From Deinococcus sp. (GTDB lineage Bacteria; Deinococcota; Deinococci; Deinococcales; Deinococcaceae): a DNA stretch of 32,716 nucleotides. The position numbers and the translations under genes are program-made. The DNA lies in NCBI GenBank assembly GCA_018260375.1, contig JAGLBF010000001.1:42487-75202 (forward strand), in the 5' to 3' direction. Of the stretch, positions 1-7,958 are shown in pieces; within the stretch, counting starts at the first letter, position 1, and each line of letters opens with the position of its first letter. A model generated the notes under the pieces. It saw only the letters and a program-made list of their open reading frames with translations. It ran no database searches and was not told the DNA's origin.

Positions 1-1496
1 GGTTGCACTGCTGCTGGTTGTGCTTCTTCTGACTGTACAGGGGCTACCGTTTGCGCCAGTTCGCGTGCCAGTTTCCACACGTCGCCCGCGCCCATCGTCA
101 CAATGATGTCGTTAGGCTGGGCGCTGCGGCGCAGATACGTGACCACGTCGGCAGGTACGGGGTAATACTGCACGGCGGTGTGGCCCTCTTTCTGCATTTG
201 ATTGCTGATAAGGGTGGCGTGAATGTCAGCAATCGGGTCTTCGCCAGCCGCCGCAATATCAAGCAGCAGCACCTCGTCGGCATTCATCAGGCTGCGGGCC
301 AGTCGGGGCCAAGACTGCTGGGTACGCAAATAACGGTGCGGCTGAAAGATAACCCGCACGAAGCGCCCTGTCTGCTGGGCAGCGCTGATTGCGGCGGCGA
401 CTTTGGTGGCGTTGTGGGCGTAGTCATCAATGATGTGCGCTCCGTTGAGGGTGCCGATATGCTGCCAGCGCCGCCCTGGACCTTTAAAGGCGGCCAGGGC
501 TTGTACTGCGCCTACCAAGTCGCCGCCGTACAGGTGGGTGGTCGCTAAGGCGGCCAGCGCGTTGAGCACGTTGTGCGTACCGGGCATATCGATACGGGCT
601 TGGGCGATCACCTGCCCTGCATGAACCACATCAAAGCTGGTGCCGGTGCTGTCAGGGCGGATGTTGGTGGCCTGATAGGTGTTGCCCTCAGCCGTGCCGT
701 AGCTCATGGCGCGGGGGTGGCCCGCCACAAAACTGCCTAGCCCTGCGCCGTCACCATCTTGCCAGTCGGCGCAGTATAAGACCTGTTGGGCCTGGGCCAC
801 AAAGCGGGCAAAGGCGGCATGCTGGTCGGTCACGCTGTGCCAGTAGGTCGCCATCTCGCTTCCCTCAGCTCCGCCGATGTGGTCATCTTCGGCGTTGGTA
901 AAAATCGCCGTGTGGCAGTGAATGTACTGAAAATTGCGGTCAGACTCGTCCACTTCAGCCACCAGAGGGCCGCTGCCCACGCGGGCATTGCCGCCAAATT
1001 CCGGCACAATGCCACCCACAAAGGCCGAAGGATCTAGCCCCGCACCCAGCATGGCGATAGCGAGCATAGAGGTGGTGGTGGTTTTGCCGTGCGTGCCCAC
1101 CACACCGATGCCCGCTTGGGTGCCCTCGCCGCTTTCAAGAAGCTGGCGCAAAAGCTCCATACGCGGCATAACCTCCACGCCCGCCGCCCGCGCCGCCAGC
1201 ATTTCGGGGTGCTGCTTGTGTACGGCTTCGGACGCAATCAGTACCTGCACGCCGCTATGAACGTGCTGGGGGTCATGTTGGGGGTAGACGGTGATGCCTT
1301 CTTGGGCCAGCTGAGCGGTGAGTTCGCTGGGGTGCTCGTCGCAGCCACTGACCTCAAAACCGCGTGCGTGCAACAAGCGGGCAAAGGCAGATAGGCCAAT
1401 GCCGCCAATGCCCATCAGGTGATAGTGCGGCGTTTTGGCGGTGGGGCTGCCAGAGGTAGGGACGGTGTGTGTGGGCAGATCGTTAGGGTTAGTCAT
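1..1496 (-). CDS. murC: UDP-N-acetylmuramate--L-alanine ligase MurC (C-terminus cut by window edge)
   Basis: MurC adds L-Ala to UDP-MurNAc using ATP, the first amino-acid step of the cytoplasmic peptidoglycan pathway. Translating the minus strand from the ATG at 1496 gives an open frame to base 1 (about 498 codons, no stop), so the stop lies just outside. Visible are the N-terminal UDP-binding motif GIGGIGLS (residues 29-36), the ATP loop GTHGKTTTTS (134-143), an EVDESDR motif, the DDYAHN segment of the Mur ligase centre, the FQPHRYLRT motif and a C-terminal MGAGD motif. These are canonical for MurC and all key residues appear intact. The start overlaps the murG stop as ATGA, so the two are translationally coupled. 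The reading frame extends some 30 residues beyond the MGAGD region with a low-complexity Glu/Gln/Ala tail. Known Deinococcus order suggests murB/ftsQ/ftsA/ftsZ further left; that is inference. Confidence 0.96.
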   Translation of the reverse strand, partial: MTNPNDLPTHTVPTSGSPTAKTPHYHLMGIGGIGLSAFARLLHARGFEVSGCDEHPSELTAQLAQEGITVYPQHDPQHVHSGVQVLIASEAVHKQHPEMLAARAAGVEVMPRMELLRQLLESGEGTQAGIGVVGTHGKTTTTSMLAIAMLGAGLDPSAFVGGIVPEFGGNARVGSGPLVAEVDESDRNFQYIHCHTAIFTNAEDDHIGGAEGSEMATYWHSVTDQHAAFARFVAQAQQVLYCADWQDGDGAGLGSFVAGHPRAMSYGTAEGNTYQATNIRPDSTGTSFDVVHAGQVIAQARIDMPGTHNVLNALAALATTHLYGGDLVGAVQALAAFKGPGRRWQHIGTLNGAHIIDDYAHNATKVAAAISAAQQTGRFVRVIFQPHRYLRTQQSWPRLARSLMNADEVLLLDIAAAGEDPIADIHATLISNQMQKEGHTAVQYYPVPADVVTYLRRSAQPNDIIVTMGAGDVWKLARELAQTVAPVQSEEAQPAAVQ

Positions 1497-2608
1497 GATG
1501 GTGTGGGGGAAGAAAGGGGAGATGAAACAGCGGCGACTTGCTCAATAAGGTCAGCCAGTTTGGAGGCGGCTCCAGCGGGCGAACGCTGTAAAGCTGCTTC
1601 CCGCATAGCAGCGCGCCGCTGAGGTTCTAAACACTCTAACACTGCCTGAGGCAAAGCCCCTAAGTTGGCCTGCTCCACTACCACGCCTGCACCCGCCTGG
1701 GCCACCGCCTGAGCATTAAAAAACTGGTGGTTTTCGGCAGATTCGGGCAGGGGAATCATGATGTCGGGTACGCCGTAAAAGGCCGCTTCTGCGAGCGTGC
1801 CTGTGCCAGCGCGGGTGATGGCGAGGTCGGCAGCAGACCAGGCCGCCACCGCATTGACATACCCTGTGGCGTGATACCAGGGCAAGTCGGCTACGCGGGG
1901 ACTTACGTCGTCTATCCAGCGCGGGCCAGTGGCGTGAAGAATCTGTACAGGGCCGTAGGGTGACACGCCGTCAGGAAAGGCGGCGCGAAGCAGCTCTGGT
2001 AGGGCGTTATTCATAGCCAGACTGCCCTGCGATCCGCCCATAATCAGCACGGTGAGAGCACCCTCAGTCTGTAGCCCCAGTGCGGTGCGGGCTTCATGTG
2101 AGGACAGGCGCTCTTCGCGCACCGGCATACCGACCAGTTGGCCTTTGGCCGCTGACAGGCCGTTGACGGTGCTGTACGCCGTACCCACAGCGCGGGCGCG
2201 GGCCACAGCGAGGCGCTGGGTGAGGCCCAATCGGGCGTTTTGTTCATGTAGCACGGTGGCAATGCCCAGGCTCTGCGCCGCCAAGATGCCAGGTAAGCTC
2301 GCAAAGCCGCCATAACCCACCACCACTGCGGGCTGCTCCTTTTGCAAAAATTGCCGCGCTTCAAGCACGCCTCGCGCCGCTCGCAGCAGTTCGCGGGGGT
2401 CGGCTTTACCCTGCCCGCTGCGGGCCAGTTTGCCTGCCTGCACCCCAAAAAAATGAAGCTGTTGCTCGGCAGCGATGCGCTCTTCCATGCCGCCTTGCTG
2501 TCCCAATACAGTCACCTGATAGCCGCGCCGCCGCAGTTCGTGAGCGGTCGCTACTGCGGGGTAAATGTGTCCGCCTGTACCGCCACTGGCGAGAATAATA
2601 TGCGTCAT
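1493..2608 (-). CDS. murG: Lipid II synthase, UDP-GlcNAc transferase MurG
   Basis: MurG transfers GlcNAc from UDP-GlcNAc to lipid I on the inner face of the cytoplasmic membrane, giving lipid II. The 371-residue product has the usual family length. It shows the N-terminal glycine loop GGTGGHIYPA (9-18), HEQNARLG (121-128), the second glycine loop GGSQGS (191-196), and a C-terminal UDP-GlcNAc signature, RAGTGTLAEA (266-275), followed by a PLP/AENHQ segment. The ATG at 2608 is preceded by TATTCT and exactly seven bases, matching a leaderless promoter, and there is no Shine-Dalgarno. It is followed by murC with a 4-base overlap. A 137-bp gap separates it from ftsW, so murG-murC may form its own transcript as well as being read from upstream. 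Confidence 0.96.
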   Translation of the reverse strand: MTHIILASGGTGGHIYPAVATAHELRRRGYQVTVLGQQGGMEERIAAEQQLHFFGVQAGKLARSGQGKADPRELLRAARGVLEARQFLQKEQPAVVVGYGGFASLPGILAAQSLGIATVLHEQNARLGLTQRLAVARARAVGTAYSTVNGLSAAKGQLVGMPVREERLSSHEARTALGLQTEGALTVLIMGGSQGSLAMNNALPELLRAAFPDGVSPYGPVQILHATGPRWIDDVSPRVADLPWYHATGYVNAVAAWSAADLAITRAGTGTLAEAAFYGVPDIMIPLPESAENHQFFNAQAVAQAGAGVVVEQANLGALPQAVLECLEPQRRAAMREAALQRSPAGAASKLADLIEQVAAVSSPLSSPTPS

Positions 2609-2615
2609 TGTGCCC

Positions 2616-2621
2616 AGAATA
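2616..2621 (-). promoter_or_regulatory. Leaderless-type -10 box of murG
   Basis: TATTCT on the minus strand lies seven bases before the murG ATG. No convincing -35 is seen. The spacing means the transcript would start at or next to the start codon. Confidence 0.5.
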
Positions 2622-2745
2622 GCGCCTGAGTGCGGCGGGGTAGGTGTGGTGACGTGAGGTTCGGTCTACTGCGGGATAAGGCGGAATAAGACAGCCGGGC
2701 GTCTTGACAATGCTAAGACCTTTGCTGAGCTCTTTGCTGAGACCG

Positions 2746-4002
2746 TTACAGCCTCTCTAGCGGCGTTTTTCCCAGTGTGATGGGGCGCTGATTCAAGTGC
2801 TCGTCACCTGCATGGGCTGGGGTGGTGTCTATATCGTCAGGGTCTAGGTCTGCTTCATCGTCACGTTCATCCTCATCACTGCTGGCCACTTGGCCCCATT
2901 GTCCTGGGGGGTGATGCCGGGTTTCGCCGTGAGTGGGCAGGGCGCGGTTTACTTCGCGCAGCGCCGAGTGAATGAGGGCAAAGCCCAGTGACATGGTGAG
3001 CATGCTCGAAAAACCGTAGCTGATCAGTGGCAGTGGCACACCCGTGACCGGCAAGCGCCCCGCCGCTACCAGCAGGTTGATGCAGGCCTGGCCCACAATC
3101 ATGTACATGGCTCCTGTAGACATGACCACTGCGCCATGTAATTCGCGGGTTAGGGGAGTGACGCGGCTAGCCACGCGTGCCACTTGCAGGGCCGCGCTTG
3201 CCACCAGCCAGTAGGCAAAGAGTGCCATAGTGACCCCCAATAGCCCTGTAGAAAAGCCCACTGAGGCGATGGCAAGGTCAGTGTGGTCAGCAAAGTAGGG
3301 GTAGCGCGGCGCATCAGGCCCTTGCCCCCACAGGCCACCGTAGGCCAGGTCGCGGTGTGCTTTGCCAATCTGGTTGAGGCCCACATTTTCGGTGGTGGCG
3401 CTGGTCTGGTGCATATGAACGCGCTCTAAAATATACGGGTGGCGCTCCAGGTACCAGCTCGCCACAGGTGCAGCGATCAGCAGTGTGGCCAGCAGCAGCG
3501 CGCCGATGTTGCCAAAGCGCACCCCCGCAGCGTACATCAGCACAATACCCAGCGAAAAGGTCAGCACGGTGGTGCCCATGTCCGGCTCTAGCACAATGAG
3601 TATGGTGGTAATGGCAATCATCAGCGTCGCTGAGATCAGCTTGCGCTGTACGCCGCGCCGCGCAAAAAAACTGGCGAGCATCATGATGAGGGTCAGTTTG
3701 GCAAACTCGGAGGGTTGAAACCGGAAGCCTGGAATGGGTAGCCAGCGGTGCGTGCCTGGTGAGGCGTCGGTGCCTACGCCCACAATCAGTACGGCAACCA
3801 GCAGTACGAGTGACATAATCCACACGGGGGTAGCGATTCGTAAAAAGAAAGAAGGCCGCATGCTGCCCACCAGCAGGGTCATCAGCAAGGCCAGCACCGC
3901 CTTCCAAGCCTGGTCGGGCAGCAGTTGGGGAGCGGCGGTAGCAACGGCCAGGGTGCCGAGTATCAGCAGCAAGATTTGTGCCATCAGCAAGCGGGCGTTC
4001 AC
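2746..4002 (-). CDS. ftsW: SEDS-family septal peptidoglycan glycosyltransferase FtsW
   Basis: FtsW polymerises lipid II into glycan strands at the division septum with its class B PBP partner. The 418-residue product begins with closely spaced hydrophobic helices typical of the ten-TM SEDS fold. It carries the family segments PGTHRWL and FQPSEFAKL in the N-terminal half, and PVTGVPLPLISYG followed by a final helix near residues 320-350. The GTG start at 4002 overlaps the murD stop (GTGA), indicating coupling. Residues 356-418 form an unusual hydrophilic, strongly acidic tail (DEDERDDEAD and DPDDID stretches), longer than in many FtsW proteins and probably cytoplasmic. Family membership (FtsW/RodA/SpoVE) is sure. 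FtsW rather than RodA rests on the mur cluster context. Confidence 0.93.
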   Translation of the reverse strand: MNARLLMAQILLLILGTLAVATAAPQLLPDQAWKAVLALLMTLLVGSMRPSFFLRIATPVWIMSLVLLVAVLIVGVGTDASPGTHRWLPIPGFRFQPSEFAKLTLIMMLASFFARRGVQRKLISATLMIAITTILIVLEPDMGTTVLTFSLGIVLMYAAGVRFGNIGALLLATLLIAAPVASWYLERHPYILERVHMHQTSATTENVGLNQIGKAHRDLAYGGLWGQGPDAPRYPYFADHTDLAIASVGFSTGLLGVTMALFAYWLVASAALQVARVASRVTPLTRELHGAVVMSTGAMYMIVGQACINLLVAAGRLPVTGVPLPLISYGFSSMLTMSLGFALIHSALREVNRALPTHGETRHHPPGQWGQVASSDEDERDDEADLDPDDIDTTPAHAGDEHLNQRPITLGKTPLERL

Positions 4003-5354
4003 TGCGGGCCCCCTTCTAGTTCAGCACACAGCAAGCGGGCCGCTTGGCTAAAGGCTTCGCCGCGCTGGGCATAGTCTCGGTAGAGGTCAAAACTGGTGCC
4101 GATGGGGGCGAGCAGCACCGTTCCTGTGGGGTCAGCGCTGGGTTGGTCAGGGCTGGGTTGATCATTGCTCAGCACCTGCCAGGCAGCGCGGATAGCCTGC
4201 GGCATGGGGTCGGCCTTTGGCTGATAGGCAATTACCTGGTACGGCAATCCGAGTGCTTGGGCCAGCGTAGGGCCGTCTTCACCAAAGGCGATCACGCGGC
4301 GCACTTTGTGCTGGGCCAGTGCGCGCAGGGGAGCCAGGTCAGCGCCCTTATCGCGCCCGCCGACCAGCCAGGCGATAGGGCCAGCGGCATGCTCAAGGGC
4401 AGCCTCTACGGCAACAGTGCGGGTGGCGATAGAGTCGTTGATAAAGTGCACATCCTTGTAGCGGGCCACCGTTTCAAAGCGTCCTCTGACAGGCTGGGCC
4501 GCGCGGAGGGTGTGGGCCAGCACAGCCGCGTCAACCTGTTGACCCAGGGAGGTCAGCAGTGCCTCAGTTGCCAGCAGCGCGGCGGCGGCATTAGCGGGGT
4601 GAATGCCGGCGGGCAAATCGGCGGGGCTAAGTACCTGTTCGCCCGTGCTCAGGCACAAAAACTGGGGACTAAAGGTACGGCGCTGGGCACGGGTAGGCAC
4701 CTTTGCCGTCAGCGCTTCAGGCAGCAGCAGTACGTCACTTTCCGTCTGGTTACGGGTGATGTTCAGCTTGGCCGCGTGGTAAGCGGCCGGGGTGCGGTGG
4801 CGGTCTAGGTGGTCTACGCCTAGGTTAGTTATCACCGCTACCTGCGGCCTAAAGTGAATGATACGTTCCAGTTGAAAGCTGGAGAGTTCTATCACCACCG
4901 CCTGCGCGCCTTCGATGACATCGAGCAGTGGGGGGTCAATGTTGCCGCCCTCACGGGCTTGTAGGCCACTGGCACGCAAGAGCTCAGCCACCAGCACGGT
5001 GGTGCCACCTTTGCCGGCCGTACCTGTAATACCCACCATCGGCAGATGCGGATAGGCGCGCCAAGCCAGCTCAACCTCGCCCATAATCTCGGCACCTTGA
5101 GCGTGCAAGGCCAGTAGATCAGGGTGATCAATAGGCACGCCAGGCGCAGCTATGACCGTGCGGTAGCCTGTGAGCATTCCAGCGCGGGCAAAGCCTAATT
5201 GCTGGGCCAGGGCTAAGTCCTCGTCGCTGGGGCGAGCATCTGCCCACTCGGCGCTCAGGCCACGCCCAGCCAAGAAACGGAGTACGCCGCGCCCACTGCG
5301 GCCCAGGCCATACACCAAAACGGGAGTTGATAAGGGAAAGGTTCTATCCTGCAC
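3999..5354 (-). CDS. murD: UDP-N-acetylmuramoylalanine--D-glutamate ligase MurD
   Basis: MurD adds D-Glu to UDP-MurNAc-L-Ala. The frame is open from an ATG at 5423, but that upstream part is translated from a dispersed repeat, so I place the start at the GTG at 5354, which has TACGCT seven bases before it. Numbering from that GTG, YGLGRSGRG (about 15-23) is the UDP-binding loop. The ATP loop reads GTAGKGGTT (about 111-119) where most Mur ligases have GTNGK(S/T)T. DHLDRH, the AAKLNI segment, VGGRDKGAD and GTSFDLYRDYAQRG follow in family order. A further oddity is NDSIAT where the usual motif is (N/D)DSKATN, so a commonly conserved Lys is Ile. Despite these changes the length (about 451) and the location beside ftsW-murG-murC make the assignment safe. 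The exact start is uncertain. Confidence 0.92.
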   Translation of the reverse strand: MQDRTFPLSTPVLVYGLGRSGRGVLRFLAGRGLSAEWADARPSDEDLALAQQLGFARAGMLTGYRTVIAAPGVPIDHPDLLALHAQGAEIMGEVELAWRAYPHLPMVGITGTAGKGGTTVLVAELLRASGLQAREGGNIDPPLLDVIEGAQAVVIELSSFQLERIIHFRPQVAVITNLGVDHLDRHRTPAAYHAAKLNITRNQTESDVLLLPEALTAKVPTRAQRRTFSPQFLCLSTGEQVLSPADLPAGIHPANAAAALLATEALLTSLGQQVDAAVLAHTLRAAQPVRGRFETVARYKDVHFINDSIATRTVAVEAALEHAAGPIAWLVGGRDKGADLAPLRALAQHKVRRVIAFGEDGPTLAQALGLPYQVIAYQPKADPMPQAIRAAWQVLSNDQPSPDQPSADPTGTVLLAPIGTSFDLYRDYAQRGEAFSQAARLLCAELEGGPQ

Positions 5355-5361
5355 GCTGCAT

Positions 5362-5367
5362 AGCGTA
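5362..5367 (-). promoter_or_regulatory. Possible leaderless -10 box of murD
   Basis: TACGCT on the minus strand lies seven bases before the proposed GTG start at 5354. It would be the promoter of the whole murD-ftsW-murG-murC cluster. The -35 region would fall at or in the repeat that begins at 5384. Weak match; no clear -35. Confidence 0.35.
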
Positions 5368-5383
5368 GCGCGAAACGGAGAGG

Positions 5384-5523
5384 TAATACGGATTCCGATT
5401 GATTTGGCGTACTTCCGAATCAATCCGAGCGGATGCGAGTGGGAACAGCATACGGACTGTGCGGTATGGAGCCACAGGCGGCGCTTTTCCGACTGTGGTG
5501 GAATTTAGCGGCAGTCCATATAA
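5384..5523 (+). repeat. Dispersed MITE-like repeat, copy R1 (full length)
   Basis: About 140 bp bounded by imperfect inverted ends (TAATACGGATTCC at left, AGTCCATATA at right). Next to the left end is an internal hairpin with arms GATTGATT and AATCAATC around a 13-base loop, then the conserved block GAGCGGATGCGAGTGGGAA. Near-identical sequence occurs at 8974-9045 and 32663-32716, and in reverse at 22655-22793. It lies immediately upstream of murD and inflates that reading frame. Confidence 0.85.
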
Positions 5524-5694
5524 GACAGATTCCGCTCCATTTCAGCACAGTAGGGCCAGCACGGTTAGGAAATACAGTCAGGCAAATACAGTGAGGAAAG
5601 CCGCCGACTGCGCTTGCATACTAGGGAAGCCGTATCTTTTCCCACTCGCCTCTGCCCTCATGACATCAGAAACGACCTGGTTTAATTCGGCATT
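5524..5694 (-). repeat. Dispersed MITE-like repeat, copy R2 (inverted, tail-to-tail with R1)
   Basis: Read on the minus strand this matches the family head with its hairpin (CAGGTCGTTTCTG core), the block GAGGGCAGAGGCGAGTGGGA and AAGATACGG. It ends with the tail CTGTGCTGAAATGGAGCGG. The middle is diverged. Together R1 and R2 fill nearly all of the 5424-5737 gap. The last 40 bases of that gap hold a 7-bp inverted repeat (AGCCACA...TGTGGCT) just after the hydrolase stop. Confidence 0.7.
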
Positions 5695-5737
5695 CGTAGA
5701 ATTGAGGTGAGCCACACGCCTTTTGACTAGCTTGTGG

Positions 5738-6595
5738 CTACCTTTGATCATCCCCCTTTTGATTTTCTAGTTGCTCGTTCAGCCAGTCAATCGTCAACTC
5801 TTCTACCTCAGCGCGTACCTCGTCATTGAACAGTTCGTGGTAGCCGCCCGCAAACTCGTGGTAGCGGATGACGGGGGCGGGCACAGCCTTTTTGCCCGCG
5901 TGCTGGGCAAAGCGGCGCGAACCTTCCACCGCCGCAAGTTGGTCAGCGTCGCCGTGGAGCAGCAAGGTGGGCACTTGCCACGTACCTAGTTTGTCACTCA
6001 GGCTGGCGCTCAGCTGTAGCATGGTGGCGACAGTCAGTGCGGGGACTTTACCGTGGTAAATATCAGGGTCATTTTGGTACCGGCTCACTTCGTCCGCCAC
6101 GCGCGAAATACCGCCGGCGGGCAGATCCGTCACGGGCAGGCCCGGCAAAACTTTGGCAAGCACGCCACTCAGTTTTTTGGTGAAGGCAGATTCGTTTTCA
6201 CCCACCAGCAGCGCAGGACTAGATAAAATTACGCCGCGCAGCCCACGCGGGTCTTGCAGCACTGAGGCGGCGGTAATTAGCCCGCCTGCGCTGTGTCCAA
6301 AGGCAAAGAGTGGTACCTTGAGCCCGCGCAAGCTCTCGCGCAGTTTGAGGTGGTCGTCGACCAACTGGTGCACGTCCACCACTGCCCGCTGGCCCTTGCT
6401 GCGCCCGTGTCCACGCTGGTCATAGGTGTATACCGTAAAGCCCGCGCTGCCCAGCCGCCCGATCAGGTGCTCATAGCGCCCCAGATGCTCGGCATAACCG
6501 TGAGCAAGCAACACCGCGCCGCGTTCGTGCTCGGCGGGAAACACCTGGGTATGCAGTGGCAGGTCAGGAACGACCCATTCAGAAGTGTGCAGCAT
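5738..6595 (-). CDS. Alpha/beta-hydrolase of the monoacylglycerol lipase type
   Basis: Predicted serine hydrolase of the lysophospholipase/monoglyceride lipase family. Seen in order are the oxyanion-region motif LLAHGYAEHLGRY, YDQRGHGRS, the nucleophile elbow GHSAGG (Ser in GxSxG), the acid strand LLHGDADQL and the histidine segment GGYHELFNDE. These are the complete catalytic triad signatures of this family. Length from ATG 6595 is 285 residues, typical. I prefer this start over the upstream ATG at 6637 because TAAAGT sits five bases before it, as in other leaderless starts here. There is no signal peptide, so it is likely cytoplasmic or peripheral. It stands alone between repeat clusters. 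The substrate (monoacylglycerol, lysophospholipid or another ester) cannot be read from sequence. Confidence 0.88.
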   Translation of the reverse strand: MLHTSEWVVPDLPLHTQVFPAEHERGAVLLAHGYAEHLGRYEHLIGRLGSAGFTVYTYDQRGHGRSKGQRAVVDVHQLVDDHLKLRESLRGLKVPLFAFGHSAGGLITAASVLQDPRGLRGVILSSPALLVGENESAFTKKLSGVLAKVLPGLPVTDLPAGGISRVADEVSRYQNDPDIYHGKVPALTVATMLQLSASLSDKLGTWQVPTLLLHGDADQLAAVEGSRRFAQHAGKKAVPAPVIRYHEFAGGYHELFNDEVRAEVEELTIDWLNEQLENQKGDDQR

Positions 6596-6600
6596 ACCGC

Positions 6601-6606
6601 ACTTTA
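6601..6606 (-). promoter_or_regulatory. Possible leaderless -10 box of the hydrolase gene
   Basis: TAAAGT on the minus strand lies five bases before ATG 6595. It supports the shorter start. No -35 recognised. Confidence 0.35.
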
Positions 6607-6658
6607 ACACAGCGGGCAGGCTGTTGTGGCAGTGCACAGGGGCTAAGGAAGTGTGGTG

Positions 6659-6795
6659 TTATATACATTCCGACTAAATCAGGTCTTTTCTGATTTAATC
6701 CGAGCGGATGCGAGTGAGAAAAGATACGGGTTTTGCGGTATGGAAGGACAGTCGGTGCTTTTCTGACTGTGCTGAAATGGAGCGGAATCCGTATC
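6659..6795 (+). repeat. Dispersed MITE-like repeat, copy R3 (full length)
   Basis: Same architecture as R1: inverted ends (TATACATTCCG and CGGAATCCGTAT), the block GAGCGGATGCGAGTGAGAA, GATACGGG, and the tail GACTGTGCTGAAATGGAGCG. The head hairpin has different arms (AAATCAG and CTGATTT), so the structure is kept while the stem sequence has changed. Confidence 0.8.
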
Positions 6796-6805
6796 AGCCA
6801 GCAAC

Positions 6806-6838
6806 AAAAAGCCCCACCGCCCTAAGGCGAGTGGGTGC
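6806..6838 (-). terminator. Rho-independent terminator after the SLH/collagen-like gene
   Basis: On the minus strand a GC-rich hairpin (arms CACCCACTCGCC and GGGCGGTGGGGC around a short loop) is followed directly by TTTTTG. It lies about 25 bases past the stop codon at 6862. Confidence 0.85.
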
Positions 6839-6861
6839 GTTGATATCGCTTTAATTTAGGT

Positions 6862-7887
6862 TTAGAAGCGGAACTTCAGGCCGCCCGTGACCGAGCTGAT
6901 GTTGGCATTGGTGCCGTTGAAGTAGTAGTGCTGGCGAGCTTCACCAAAGATAGAGATGCGGTCAATGATGCGGTAATCCACACCGATAAGCAGTTCGCCG
7001 AAGGTGGAGTCGGTGAGCGACGCATTAACGTCAGCGTTGCCACCAAAGTTGTAGCCTGCCCCCACGCCCACGATGCCGTCAATGCGCCCCGTCGTGCCGC
7101 GGTAGGTGATGTCGCCCGATACGCTGTTGCCAGGGGTACTACCGGTGACAGCGATATCACCTGTGATACGTACACCAAAGCCGTTCAACAGTTGGTCGTT
7201 GCCGGCGATGACGCGCACCATACTGCCCACGTTGCTTTGCAGCACGCTGTAGTAGGCTACGCCCAGGTAGCTGCCGTAGCGGAAGGGAGAGGCAGGAGGA
7301 GTAAAGTCCTGGCCAGCAGGGCCTTGCAGACCCATTTCACCCTGGTCGCCCTTGTCCCCTTTATCGCCCTTGTCTCCCTTATCACCCTTGGGGCCTTGAG
7401 CACCGGTATCGCCCTTCTCGCCTTTTTCACCCTGAGGGCCTTGAGCACCGGCGGCACCATCACCACTAGCGGGCAGATTGGCAATGGCGGCTTTTAGGTC
7501 GGCGATGTCTTTATCGTGTCCGTCTACACGGGCCTTCAGTTCTTCTAGGCCAGCGAGCGCTTCGTTCATGCCCTGACGCAGGGTGTCCAGTTCGCTGCTG
7601 TCAAAAGTGGTTTGGTTGGCGGGCAACTGAGCCAGCAAACGGGCTAACACCTGAGCAACTTCTTGGCGGGTGATGTTCTGGCACCAGTCAAACTGACCGT
7701 CAGGGTAGCCGATAAACAGGCCCTTCTGCGTCACTAGGTCAATGGCTTGCTTGGCCCAGGCGCCCTGTGAGCAAGCGACCGACACGGTGGCTTTGGGGGT
7801 AGAGGTCACGATAGGCGCTGCGCCGCCAGCCAAGGCAGTGCTACCAAAGAACAGGGCAATAGTGGTGCTTAGTAAGGCTTTTTTCAT
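6862..7887 (-). CDS. Small SlpA-like surface protein: SLH region, coiled coil, collagen-like repeat, outer-membrane beta-barrel
   Basis: A 341-residue exported protein with a mosaic layout. Residues 1-20 are a signal peptide ending ALA. Residues about 38-85 form one S-layer-homology region (AIDLVTQKGLFIGYPDGQF, then ITRQEVAQVLARLL) with two Cys (39, 69) that could form a disulfide. Residues about 93-139 are a heptad-like coiled coil. Residues 144-194 are 17 uninterrupted Gly-X-Y triplets rich in GDK, GEK and GPQ. Residues about 200-341 alternate like an outer-membrane beta-barrel and end in Phe. SLH, coiled coil and barrel match the logic of Deinococcus SlpA, where SLH binds the cell wall and the barrel sits in the outer membrane, but this protein is far shorter and has a collagen-like spacer. 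A GGAG Shine-Dalgarno precedes the ATG. It has its own promoter and terminator. A role as an envelope tether is inference. Confidence 0.85.
   Translation of the reverse strand: MKKALLSTTIALFFGSTALAGGAAPIVTSTPKATVSVACSQGAWAKQAIDLVTQKGLFIGYPDGQFDWCQNITRQEVAQVLARLLAQLPANQTTFDSSELDTLRQGMNEALAGLEELKARVDGHDKDIADLKAAIANLPASGDGAAGAQGPQGEKGEKGDTGAQGPKGDKGDKGDKGDKGDQGEMGLQGPAGQDFTPPASPFRYGSYLGVAYYSVLQSNVGSMVRVIAGNDQLLNGFGVRITGDIAVTGSTPGNSVSGDITYRGTTGRIDGIVGVGAGYNFGGNADVNASLTDSTFGELLIGVDYRIIDRISIFGEARQHYYFNGTNANISSVTGGLKFRF
7306..7458 (-). repeat. Collagen-like Gly-X-Y coding repeat
   Basis: 51 codons encode 17 consecutive Gly-X-Y triplets, including four GDK in a row. The short repeated codon units (GGNGANAAG type) make this a candidate for length variation between strains. 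Confidence 0.9.
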
Positions 7888-7958
7888 ATTTTTCTCCAGT
7901 GGATAATCTGGCTGCCTCTAAGGGCGTGCCTGCAAGACAGCCAATCTGCTCTTGGGTG

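Noticed and set aside
4044..4808. 254-codon open frame on the plus strand
   Set aside because: Antisense to murD across its conserved C-terminal half; composition is that of a shadow frame and no motif is recognisable.
5355..5423. Upstream start for murD
   Set aside because: Much of it is translated from the dispersed repeat R1, which occurs elsewhere as non-coding DNA.
6928..7497. 189-codon open frame on the plus strand
   Set aside because: Antisense to the SLH/collagen-like gene; the apparent repeats are the complement of the Gly-X-Y codons.
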